The notes below the pieces were generated by a model. It had not been told where the DNA came from, ran no database searches, and saw only the letters and a program-made list of their open reading frames with translations. From JAEUHO01 sp046350655 (GTDB lineage Bacteria > Planctomycetota > PLA2 > JAEUHO01), in the NCBI GenBank assembly GCA_046350655.1, contig JAXMAB010000005.1:620001-684000 (forward strand): a stretch of 64,000 nucleotides of DNA. The letters run 5' to 3'. Below, in pieces: positions 7,869 to 16,334 of the stretch; within the stretch, counting starts at the first letter, position 1, and every line of letters starts with the position of its first letter. The translations under genes and the position numbers were made by a program.

Positions 7869-9588
7869 CACCGTCCGGCGCCCCACCCGGGGCCACGGTC
7901 GGGGGCACGGTCGGGGGAGCGGTCGGGGGCTCCGGTACGCGAGGCCCGTACGCCGCCACCACCAGCGTGCCGCCGCCGACGTGCGGCCACCGCAGGAACA
8001 CGCGCGGCGCCTCGCCGCGCACGAAGCTCACCGCGTCGAGCGCGCTCTCGATGCACGCGACGACGAGCCGCGGGTGCGTCGCCGCCGTCGGGACGTCGCT
8101 CGGCGTCGGCACCGGGATCGGCCGCGCGACGGCCTCGAAGAGGTCGTCGGGCTCGAGCCTGTCGCCCATCACGATCGCGACGGGCACGCCCTCGGGCAGC
8201 ACGCGCGCGACCTGCCGGTTCTCCTCGACGCTGCGGATCACGAGGTAGCGCCCGAGCACCACCCAGAAGGCGAGCAGCCCGCACGCCGCGAGGACCGTGG
8301 CGACGCCGAGCGCGCGGCCCGCGAGGACCGGCGGGGCCTCGCCGCCGCGGCGCGCGCGCACGACCGCGAGGAGGCCCGTGCCCGCCGCGACGAGCGCCAC
8401 CGGCGCGAGCCGCCACGTCGTCGCCGGCCACCGCGCCATGGGGACGACGCACCCGAGCCCGAACAGCAGCGCGACGACGCCGAGGCCCGTCAGGTGCCGC
8501 GCCGCGGCGCGCGGGTCCGTCACGCCGCGCGCGAAGCCGACCGCGGCCTGCGCGGCGAGGATCGCGAGCGGCGCGGCCACGACCGCGGCGTAGCGCACCT
8601 CCTTCGTGGGCACGGCCGAGAGCACGAGCATCGTCACGCCCACGACGGCCGGCACCGTGCCGCCGACGGCGCGGCGCACGCGCGGGTGCAGCGCGCCGAA
8701 CGCGACCGCGGTCCCGAGGAGGCCCCACGGCGCGAGCACCGGCGGCAGCTGCAGGAGGTAGTAGAACCACGCCTCCTGGTGGTTCCCGCGGCCCTCGACG
8801 CGGTCCTTCACCTGCTGCACGACGAGGCCGTGGAAGAAGCCGTCGCCGGCGCGCATCCACGCGGGCACCACCCACAGCGCCGCGACGGCGAGGCCCACGA
8901 GGACCACGAGCCACGGCTTCGTGGCGGCGAGGCGCGCGCGCAGCGTCGTGCCCGGCGTCGGCAGCAGCAGCGCCGCCGCGGGCACCAGCATCACCACGGG
9001 GCCCTTCGAGAGCAGCCCGGCGCCCAACGCGAGGCCCGCCCACCACGGGTCGCGACGCGTGCCGCGCCCGAGGGCCGCGCGGTCGAGGAACGCGGCGCAC
9101 GCGGTCGAGCACGCCGCGGCGAGCATGTCGGGCCGGCCCGTGCGGCCCAGCTCGCTCGTGAGGAACATCGTGACGACGAACAGGCCCGCGACGCGGCCGA
9201 TCGCGAGCGACCCCGTCCGGGCCCGCGCCCACGCGCACGTCGAGAGCCCCGTCACGACGAGCGCGAGCGCGCTCGGCAGGCGCAGCAGCACCGCGTTGGC
9301 GTCGCCGAAGAGGGCCGACGGGCCCGCGACGAGCCAGATGAAGAGGATCGGCTTGTTGAGGTAGGGCTTGCCGTGCTGGTGCGGCACGAGCCAGTCGCCG
9401 CCCGCGATCATCTCGCGCGCGATCACCGCGAACCGCGGCAGGTCGCGGTGCAGGATCGACCGGCCGCCGAGGTCCCACACGGCGATCAGGACGAGCGCCA
9501 CGACGTAGAGCACCGTGCCGGCCCGCGACGGGACCGGCTCGCCCGCGAGGTCCGGCGGCAGCCGGAGCGGCGGCCGCGGCGCGGTCAC
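7846..9588 (-). CDS. GT39-type membrane glycosyltransferase (ArnT-like)
   Basis: This 580-residue polytopic membrane protein has the N-terminal signature of the ArnT/PMT clan: LHRDLPRFAVIAREMIAGGDWLVPHQ followed by KPYLNKPILFIW, in which acidic and aromatic residues of the first periplasmic loop bind the polyprenyl-phosphate sugar. RTGRPDMLAA and LSKGPVV are also typical. It probably moves a sugar from a lipid-phosphate donor to an envelope acceptor. The GTG start at 9586-9588 shares bases with the TGA stop of the LABN gene (GTGA), so the two should be translationally coupled. GT39, LABN and GT2 together resemble lipid A or glycan decorating loci; the acceptor is unknown. Confidence 0.85.
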   Translation of the reverse strand: MTAPRPPLRLPPDLAGEPVPSRAGTVLYVVALVLIAVWDLGGRSILHRDLPRFAVIAREMIAGGDWLVPHQHGKPYLNKPILFIWLVAGPSALFGDANAVLLRLPSALALVVTGLSTCAWARARTGSLAIGRVAGLFVVTMFLTSELGRTGRPDMLAAACSTACAAFLDRAALGRGTRRDPWWAGLALGAGLLSKGPVVMLVPAAALLLPTPGTTLRARLAATKPWLVVLVGLAVAALWVVPAWMRAGDGFFHGLVVQQVKDRVEGRGNHQEAWFYYLLQLPPVLAPWGLLGTAVAFGALHPRVRRAVGGTVPAVVGVTMLVLSAVPTKEVRYAAVVAAPLAILAAQAAVGFARGVTDPRAAARHLTGLGVVALLFGLGCVVPMARWPATTWRLAPVALVAAGTGLLAVVRARRGGEAPPVLAGRALGVATVLAACGLLAFWVVLGRYLVIRSVEENRQVARVLPEGVPVAIVMGDRLEPDDLFEAVARPIPVPTPSDVPTAATHPRLVVACIESALDAVSFVRGEAPRVFLRWPHVGGGTLVVAAYGPRVPEPPTAPPTVPPTVAPGGAPDGATDGSRR

Positions 9589-10361
9589 GCGCCCTCCCGG
9601 GCCGGCGACCCCGCGCCCCCGTCCGCGGCGGCCTGCGGCGCGCCGGGCCTCGCGTCGGCGGGCCCCGGTTCGTCGGGCCGCGCGCCGTCGGGCCTCGCGT
9701 CGTCGGCCGCGCGCCGGCGCATCAGCACGAGGTTGCGGGCGTACGGCACCAGCGTGAGCCCGAAGCCGAACGTGTTCACCCAGTCGCGCTCGTGCAGCGC
9801 GTAGGCGAACAGGAACGCGGCCGCGACGACGCCGACGTAGAAGAACGCCGCCGGCAGGTGGGCGACGCCGGTGCGCTCGCTCTCCCACCACTGCACGACG
9901 AAGCGGCCCGTCCAGCCGAGCGTGCCGACGTAGCCGACGACGAGCCACGGGACGCTGCGCTGGAAGTGGACGAGGCCATGGTCGGGGCCGATGGCCTCGT
10001 AGACGACGGCGCCGAAGATGACGAGACCCGCGGCGAGCGGCACCCAGAGGCGCGCCTTGCCGGGCGCGCGCGGCGCCGACGACCGCGACATCCAGAAGCT
10101 GCGGACGTAGATGGCCGCGTTGACGATCGTCCCCGACATGAAGACCGGGTCGCGGCGGTGCGCGAGGTAGACGAGGTCGAGCGTCGAGCCGAGCAGCGAC
10201 CAGCCCCAGAACGCGGCGGGCAGCACGCTCCGGCCCTCGCGCTCGCTGCGCACCCACTGGTGCAGCATGCGCCACGTGAACACCGCCTTGGCGGCCCACC
10301 CGAACCCGTCCCACACCTGGAAGGCGAGGACGAGCGGCGCGAGGACCGCGAGCTCGCTCAC
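9585..10361 (-). CDS. Double lipid A biosynthesis N-terminal (LABN) domain protein
   Basis: This 258-residue inner-membrane protein contains two tandem LABN-type units. In the first (about residues 20-100) KAVFTWRMLHQWVRSEREG is followed by LPAAFWGWSLLGS and RRDPVF; in the second (about 140-220) RFVVQWWESERTG is followed by LPAAFFY and ALHERDWVN. LABN proteins are found with GT2 and GT39 enzymes in lipid A or undecaprenyl-phosphate-sugar pathways, and this context fits: it lies between a GT2 and a GT39 gene with GTGA overlaps at both junctions. The C-terminal tail is Ala/Pro/Asp-rich and low complexity (DARPDGARPDEPGPADARPGAPQ region) because its DNA carries two exact copies of the iterated 10-mer (9644, 9689). 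Confidence 0.85.
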   Translation of the reverse strand: MSELAVLAPLVLAFQVWDGFGWAAKAVFTWRMLHQWVRSEREGRSVLPAAFWGWSLLGSTLDLVYLAHRRDPVFMSGTIVNAAIYVRSFWMSRSSAPRAPGKARLWVPLAAGLVIFGAVVYEAIGPDHGLVHFQRSVPWLVVGYVGTLGWTGRFVVQWWESERTGVAHLPAAFFYVGVVAAAFLFAYALHERDWVNTFGFGLTLVPYARNLVLMRRRAADDARPDGARPDEPGPADARPGAPQAAADGGAGSPAREGA

Positions 10362-11122
10362 GCGCCCGGACGCGGCGCGCCGCGCTCCGTGGAGCGCGCG
10401 GTGATCCGGCGCTTCCACATCCAGCGGACCGCCTTCACGTCGGCGATGCCCTTCCAGAGGCGGTTCCACGTCCCGAAGTGGCTCTTGCCCGCGCCGCGCG
10501 GCCGGTGGGCCACCGGCACCTCGACGACGCGGAAGCCCTCCATGCGGGCGAGCGTCGGGAGGAAGCGGTGCATGCCCTTCCACATCTTGATGCGCTCGAT
10601 CACCTCGCGGCGGAACACCTTGAGCGCGCAGCCGGTGTCGTGCACCTGCTCGTTCGTCCGCCAGTTGCGGTAGCCGTTGGCGATCTTGCTCGTGATGCGC
10701 TTGACGAACGGGTCGCGGCGGTCCTTGCGCCAGCCGATGACCATGTCGGCCTCGGGCAGGCGCTCGAGCAGCTTGACGAGCTCGGCCGGCGGGTTCTGGA
10801 GGTCCGCGTCGAGCATCGCGATGACGGCGCCGCGCGCGGCGCGGAAGCCGGTGTCGAGCGCGGCCGTGAGCCCGTGGTTCGTGTCGTGGTCGAGCACGCG
10901 GACGCGGGGGTCCTTCGCGCGGAGCCCGTCGAGGAACGCGCTGCTGCCGTCCGTCGAGCCGTCGTTGACGAAGACGACCTCGGCCGGCCGGCCGACCGCG
11001 GCGAGCGCCGCCACCAGCTCGTCCCACAGCGCCGGGAGGTTGCCCTCCTCGTTGTGCACGGGCAGGACGACCGACAGCTCGATCGCGGGGTCGCGGGGCG
11101 CGCCGGGGTGCTGGAACGGCAT
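10358..11122 (-). CDS. GT2 family glycosyltransferase (polyprenyl-phosphate sugar synthase-like)
   Basis: The 254-residue cytosolic GT-A enzyme starts MPFQHPGAPRD, with ELSVVLPVHNEEGNL, FVNDGSTDGS and the metal-binding region MLDADLQNPP. DTGCALKVFRREVI and GAGKSHFG are typical of the dolichyl/undecaprenyl-phosphate mannosyl- or ArnC-like branch, which loads a sugar onto a polyprenyl phosphate. There are no C-terminal membrane helices, so it resembles the soluble DPM1 type. Its product would be the lipid-linked donor used by the GT39 enzyme two genes on. The ATG at 11120-11122 was preferred because residues upstream in frame are low quality. The stop overlaps the LABN GTG. Confidence 0.9.
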   Translation of the reverse strand: MPFQHPGAPRDPAIELSVVLPVHNEEGNLPALWDELVAALAAVGRPAEVVFVNDGSTDGSSAFLDGLRAKDPRVRVLDHDTNHGLTAALDTGFRAARGAVIAMLDADLQNPPAELVKLLERLPEADMVIGWRKDRRDPFVKRITSKIANGYRNWRTNEQVHDTGCALKVFRREVIERIKMWKGMHRFLPTLARMEGFRVVEVPVAHRPRGAGKSHFGTWNRLWKGIADVKAVRWMWKRRITARSTERGAPRPGA

Positions 11123-11378
11123 CGGGACGCGGGCTCCGCCGAGGGTTCGCCCGAGGATAGGGTCTGCGACGGAACAAGGGACCCATTTTCGGGCGAGCGC
11201 CCGGGAGGCGTATCGCAAGGAACGAGGAGGACTGCGTGTTCTTGACACGCTGACGACGAGTGACGCCGCGAGGCGCCTCCCGCCGCCGACCGAATTGCGT
11301 CCATGGTTCCGGAGCAGGCCCATAGCGCCCGACCTCCCCCCGTCCCCGGTGCTCCCCACCGGCGGCGTCACGCGGTCG

Positions 11379-13087
11379 TCACGCGTCGCCGTTGGTCAGG
11401 AGGACGTACGTCGTCCCCCCCACCGGGCCCTCCCAGACGACGCGCGCGCGGTCGAGCGCGGCCCGGTCGGCGGCCGCCGTCCGGCGCGTCCGCTCGCGGT
11501 AGTTCTTCGCCTTCGCGAGCACGAGGACCGGCGGCGCGCCCGGGGCGAGCGCGGCCTCCGCCTCGTCGTAGGTGTGCACCCCGAGGTGGTCGATTCGGCG
11601 GTGCGGGAACCACCACAGGACGGACCGGTCCGAGAAGCCCCAGATCGCGAACGACGCGTCCGGGCGGGCGGCGGCGCCGGCGGCCGCCGCGGCGTCGAAC
11701 GACTTCCACCGGTCGAAGGCCGGCAGGACCGCGATCAGGAAGACGAGCCCGGTGGCCGCCAACGCGAGGCCCGCGGCGCGCGCGGCCCCGCGGGCCGGTC
11801 GCGCAGCCGGCGCGCGGCGAGCGCGCCCGCGGCCGCGAGCACCGCCGCCGCCGCGAGCGAGGTCACCACGCCCGCCGAGCCGACGTGGGCCACGGCGGGG
11901 CGGTCGTCGGCGTCGAACCGCCCGGCGAGCGCGGCCGCGACGAACGGCGCGGCCCCCGCCGCGACCGCGAGGCCCGCGCCGACGGCGACGAACCCGCGCA
12001 CGAGGTGGACCGCCGCGCGCGGGCCCGTGGCCCGGTGGAGCGCCCACGCCGCGAGCAGCGCGGCGCACGGGAACAGCGGCACGAGGTAGAGCTCGCGTTT
12101 GCTCGTGGGCACCGACAGGAGCACGAGCGGGGCCACGAGCCCCCACACCGCGGCGCCGACGCCGAACCGGTCCGCCGGCGGCACGCGCGACGGCCGCGCG
12201 CCGCGCGCGAGGCCGAGCAGCCACGCGGGCGTCCACGGCAGGCCGAACCCGAGGAGCAGCGGCAGGAGGTAGAGCGGGCCGTGCGCGTGGGGCTCGTCCT
12301 CGCCGGTCGCGCGCGAGCCGAGCTGGCCGAGCACGCGGTCGCCGAAGGGCAGCGTGCTGTTGTAGGACGGCGCGTCGCCCGCGTGCGCGCGCGCGGGGAA
12401 GTACCACGCCGCGGCGAGCCCCACGGCGACGGCGAGGCCCAGGAGCCACCGCGGGTCGCGGAGCCGGCGCCCCTGCCCCGACGCGAGCGCCCCGCCGACG
12501 ACCGCCGCCACGGGCACGTAGAGCACGTGCGGGCCCTTCACGAGGAGCCCCGCGCCGAGGGCCGCGCCGAAGGCGCACGCGGCGCCGAGCGACCGCCGCG
12601 CGACGAGGACCGTGCCGGCCTCGAGCGCGAGGAGCGCGAAGCAGGTCATGGGCAGGTCGAGGCCCGCCCGCGATCCGTTCCACAGGACGAGGCCCGTCGT
12701 CGAGAAGAGGAGCGCCGCGGTGTCGCCGAGGCCCGGGTCGCCGAACCAGCGGCGCGCGAGGCGCGCGGTCGTGAGCGCGGCGACCGCCGCGAAGACCGCG
12801 CACGCGAGGCGGGCCACGACGGCCGTCACGCCCCCCGCGAGGGCCCCGAGCGCCGCCATGCTCGCGAACACGAGCGGCGGCTTCTCGGCGTAGGGCTGCC
12901 CGTCGATCCGCGGGACGAGCGCGTCGCCGGTCTCGAGGATCGCCCGGGCCACGAGGCCGTAGCGGGGCTCGTCCGGCGCCCACAGGTCGCGGGGCGCGCA
13001 CGCGGCGAGCAGCGGCAGGGCGACGGCCACCCACAACGCGGCGCGCGAACGCGACGCGGGCGACGGGACGGGCGGCGCCGGCGGCAT
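11379..13087 (-). pseudogene. Second GT39-type glycosyltransferase, broken by a -1 frameshift
   Basis: The frame beginning MPPAPPVPSPASRSRAALW at 13087 encodes an ArnT/PMT-like protein (WAPDEPRYGLVARAILETGDALVP, YAEKPPLVFAS, LLVKGPHVL, PTSKRELYLVPLFP), but it runs into a stop at 11735 after a nonsense Arg/Pro-rich tail. The expected C terminus continues in another frame from about 11800 to the stop at 11379 (GLALAATGLVFLIAVLPAF, then a periplasmic domain ending VLLTNGDA). One base appears to be missing in the GC-rich stretch at about 11760-11830, which contains homopolymer G/C runs and an exact copy of the iterated 10-mer (11764). It may be a sequencing indel or a real mutation. If repaired, the protein would be about 568 residues. 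Confidence 0.75.
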
Positions 13088-13169
13088 GGACGGGGATCCT
13101 ACGCCGCCGTCCCGCCCCCGGCCCGGAACCGAACGTGCGGCGGCCCGACCGGCCCCGTACGTTCTGTCC

Positions 13170-14936
13170 GTGACCGACCTGCCGCCGCTCCCGGGCCCGT
13201 CGCGCACGCCGCTCCCCTCGGCGCGGGCCCTCGCCTTCGGCCTGCTCCCGCTGCTCGGCGTGCTCCTCCTGGTCACGGGGACGCGCACGGGCCTCGTCGG
13301 CAGCACCGAGACGCGGTACGCCGAGATCGCCCGCGAGATGCTCGCCCGCGGCGACGCGATCGTCCCCGTGCTCAACGGGGCGCCGCACCTCGAGAAGCCG
13401 CCGTTCACGTACTGGGCCCTGATGGGCTCCTACCTCGCCTTCGGCGTGAACGAGGTGGCGGCCCGGCTCCCGAGCCTCCTCGCCGCCGCCCTCACGCTCG
13501 TCGTCGCGGCGCGCGCGGCCCGCCGCCTCGCGCCCCCCGGGGCCGACGCCGCCGCCGTCGGCCGCGGGGCCGCCGTCGCCCTCGGCACGATGCCCGCGTT
13601 CCTCCTGCTCGCGCAGACCGTGTCCACCGACATGTGGCTCGTCCTCTGCACGACGGTGGCCGGCGCGGCGCTCCTCGACGCCGACCGCACGGGGGGGCGG
13701 CCGGGCCTCGCGTCCACCCTCGCGTGGCACGCCGCCCTCGGGGTCGGGTTCCTCGTGAAGGGCCCCGCGGTCCTCCTGACGCCGCTCGTCGGCGCCGCCG
13801 GCGTCGCCGTCGCGCGGCGGTCGCTCGCGCCGCTGCGGCCCCTCGTCCACCCGTTGGGCCTGCTCCTCTTCGCGGGCCTCGCGGTGCCCTGGTACCTGCT
13901 CGCCGAGCAGCGCCTGCCCGGCCTGCTCGACGTCTACCTCGCGCGGCGCGCCGGCGGCGGCGTCCTCGCCGGCGCCCACCACGACAACCCGGTGTACGTC
14001 GTGTGGCTGCCGGTGGTGCTCGGCACGGCCCCGTGGGGCGGCACGCTGTTCGGCGCCGTCCCGGCGCTCCACCGGCGCCGCCAGCTCGTCCCCCTCGCGG
14101 CGATGGCGCTCGCGACGCCGGTGTTCTTCACGATCGCCGCGTCGCGCCTGTTCACCTACGTGATGCCCGCGCTGCCGTTCGTCGCGATCGCGGCCGCCGC
14201 CGGCGCGCCCGTCGGCGGGCCGTCGCCCGACGACGGCCCGGGCCTCGCGTGGCGGACCCACGGCCGCCGCGCGACGCTCGCGTTCGCGGCGGTCGTCGTC
14301 GCGGCCGCCGTCGGGCTGCTCGTCCTGTTCGTGCCCGAGGGCGCGGCCGCGCGGCTGGGCGTCAAGGGCTACGTCGCCAGCGTGCGCGGCGGGATCCCGT
14401 GGCACGACGCCGCGGTGCTCGCCCTCGCGGGCCTCGGCTGCGTCGCGCTCGTGCTCCGCGCGCGGGGCCGCGGCGACGCGTGGACGACCACGGCGGGGCC
14501 GCTGATCGCCGGCTCGTTCGTGCTGCTCCTCGCGGGGGCCTACCCGCAGGCGCCGCAGGTCGTGAGCGCGTCGCGCCACGTGATCGACCCGGTGCTGCCG
14601 TCGATCGGGCCCGACGACGAGATCGGCGTCGCGGTCCACAAGGACGGCGACTGGGCGCTGCTCCCCTTCTACGCGGCACGCGAGGCCCGGTGGTTCGGGT
14701 ACGGCGAGCGCCTCGGCGTGAAGCCGCCGGGCGCGTACGCCCCGCGCAACTTCCTCGAGCTCGACGGCGACCTCGAGGCGTGGTTCCGCGCGCCGCAGCG
14801 GCGCTGGCTGTTCCTGCGCACGAAGGTCAAGGGCGCGAGCCGCGACCCCTGGCCGCGCCTCGGGCCCGGCGAGGTCTACGTCGTCGCGAAGGACGACCTC
14901 TACACCGTGGTGACCAACCTGCCCCCGCCGCGCTGA
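13170..14936 (+). CDS. Third GT39-type membrane glycosyltransferase (ArnT-like)
   Basis: The 588-residue polytopic protein carries STETRYAEIAREMLARGDAIVPVLNG and HLEKPPFTYWA, the donor-site loop of ArnT-like enzymes, then QTVSTDMWL, FLVKGPAVLL and ASRLFTYVMPALPF. About eleven hydrophobic segments are followed by a periplasmic C-terminal domain. It should transfer a sugar from a polyprenyl phosphate. The start is taken as GTG 13170 (VTDLPPLPG); an ATG at 13086 in the same frame would add 28 low-complexity residues and would overlap the ATG of the divergent GT39 gene. The pair of divergent GT39 genes are probably paralogues. Confidence 0.85.
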   Translation: MTDLPPLPGPSRTPLPSARALAFGLLPLLGVLLLVTGTRTGLVGSTETRYAEIAREMLARGDAIVPVLNGAPHLEKPPFTYWALMGSYLAFGVNEVAARLPSLLAAALTLVVAARAARRLAPPGADAAAVGRGAAVALGTMPAFLLLAQTVSTDMWLVLCTTVAGAALLDADRTGGRPGLASTLAWHAALGVGFLVKGPAVLLTPLVGAAGVAVARRSLAPLRPLVHPLGLLLFAGLAVPWYLLAEQRLPGLLDVYLARRAGGGVLAGAHHDNPVYVVWLPVVLGTAPWGGTLFGAVPALHRRRQLVPLAAMALATPVFFTIAASRLFTYVMPALPFVAIAAAAGAPVGGPSPDDGPGLAWRTHGRRATLAFAAVVVAAAVGLLVLFVPEGAAARLGVKGYVASVRGGIPWHDAAVLALAGLGCVALVLRARGRGDAWTTTAGPLIAGSFVLLLAGAYPQAPQVVSASRHVIDPVLPSIGPDDEIGVAVHKDGDWALLPFYAAREARWFGYGERLGVKPPGAYAPRNFLELDGDLEAWFRAPQRRWLFLRTKVKGASRDPWPRLGPGEVYVVAKDDLYTVVTNLPPPR

Positions 14937-14955
14937 CGCGCGCGGGGGCCCGGCG

Positions 14956-16284
14956 TCAGACGAAGAGCTCGCGGATCGGCGGGAAGCGCGTGCCCTCGAA
15001 CTGGTCCACGACGCGCACCGGGCGGCGCCCGGCGAAGCGGATGCGGTCCTGGTCGATGCCCGCGGCGTGGCAGATCGACGCGTGCAGCTCCTGCACCGCG
15101 ACCGGCCGCTCGATGCACGCGACGCCGTCCGGGTCCGTGGCGCCGACCACGCGGCCGCCGCGCACGCCGCCGCCGGCCATCGCGACCGAGAACGCCTGCG
15201 GGTAGTGGCCGCGGCCGCCGGGGCCGTTGCCGCCGTCGCCGACCTTCGGCGTGCGGCCGAACTCGCTGAACCACACGACGAGCGTCTCGTCGAGGAGCCC
15301 GCGGTCGCGCAGGTCCTTGAGGAGGCCCGACATGCCCGGGTCGAGCGCCTCGGAGAGCGCCTTCACCGCGGCGTGCTCGTTGTTGTGCGTGTCCCAGCCG
15401 CCGAGGACGACCTCGACCACCTTCACGCCCTGCTCGAGCAGGCGGCGGGCGACGATGCACCCCTTGCCGAACGTGGACTCGCCGTAGAGCTTCAGGATCG
15501 ACTCCGGCTCCTCGGTCACGTCGAACGCGCGGTTCTTCGACGTGTCCATCAGCTTCTTCGCGCGGTCGAACATGTTGCGGTGCGGGGCGACCGCGTCGTC
15601 GCCGCGGTCGCTCTCGAACTCGCGGTTGAGGCGGTCGAGCAGCGAGAGGCGCGTGTCGCGGCGCCGCTTGTCGATGTTCGGCGGCGCCTGGAGGTTCTCG
15701 ACCGGGGCGGCCGGGTTCTGGACCACGAAGGGGTCCCACTCGACGCCGAGGAACCCGGCGCCCTGGCTGCCGCCGATGCTCACGAAGTTCGGGAGCACGC
15801 TGTTGGTGTCGCCGATCTCCGACGCGACGTACGAGCCGACGCCCGGGTGCTGCACCGTCGGGTTCGGGACGTAGCCGGTGTGCATCAGGTAGCGGCCGCG
15901 GTCGTGGTTGCCCTCGCGGGTCGTCACCGAGCGGACGATCGCGATGTCGTCCATCGTCTTCGCGATGTTCGGGAAGTACGACCCGACCTCGATGCCCTCG
16001 ACCGACGTGTTGATCGGCTCGGCCTCGCCCATGTTCGGCGAGCCCTTCTTCTTCGGCGCCCACGTCTCGAACTGGGTGGCGCCGCCGGCCATGTACAGCA
16101 GGACGAGCCGCTTCGCGCGGCCCTTGCCCGGCAGGGCCTCCTCGTCGGGCTTCGTCTTCTTCTCGTCCTTCGCGACCGCGAACGGCAGCCGCGGGTTGAC
16201 CAGCGCGGCCGCGCCGAGGGCGAGGCCCCAGCCGAGGACGTCGCGGCGCGAGGCGGAGGCGTGGGTGCGGGGGGAACGGCTCAT
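14956..16284 (-). CDS. DUF1501 family exported protein
   Basis: This 442-residue protein starts MSRSPRTHASASRRDVLGWG, a twin-arginine (SRRDVLG) signal for folded export by Tat. The body matches DUF1501, a sulfatase/phosphatase-like fold common in Planctomycetes: LYMAGGATQFETWAPK, RSVTTREGNHDRGRYLMHTGY, HPGVGSYVASEIG, GGWDTHNNE and VVWFSEFGRTPKV. Its biochemical function is unknown. Such proteins are normally encoded directly beside a DUF1549/DUF1553 protein, as here (the next gene upstream on this strand ends 50 nt before), which implies a shared extracellular or periplasmic role. The stop is close to that of the convergent GT39 gene. Confidence 0.93.
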   Translation of the reverse strand: MSRSPRTHASASRRDVLGWGLALGAAALVNPRLPFAVAKDEKKTKPDEEALPGKGRAKRLVLLYMAGGATQFETWAPKKKGSPNMGEAEPINTSVEGIEVGSYFPNIAKTMDDIAIVRSVTTREGNHDRGRYLMHTGYVPNPTVQHPGVGSYVASEIGDTNSVLPNFVSIGGSQGAGFLGVEWDPFVVQNPAAPVENLQAPPNIDKRRRDTRLSLLDRLNREFESDRGDDAVAPHRNMFDRAKKLMDTSKNRAFDVTEEPESILKLYGESTFGKGCIVARRLLEQGVKVVEVVLGGWDTHNNEHAAVKALSEALDPGMSGLLKDLRDRGLLDETLVVWFSEFGRTPKVGDGGNGPGGRGHYPQAFSVAMAGGGVRGGRVVGATDPDGVACIERPVAVQELHASICHAAGIDQDRIRFAGRRPVRVVDQFEGTRFPPIRELFV

Positions 16285-16334
16285 CTTGGGACCCTCGGTC
16301 GTGGACCTCGCGCGCCCGGCGGGCGCGCGGGCGG

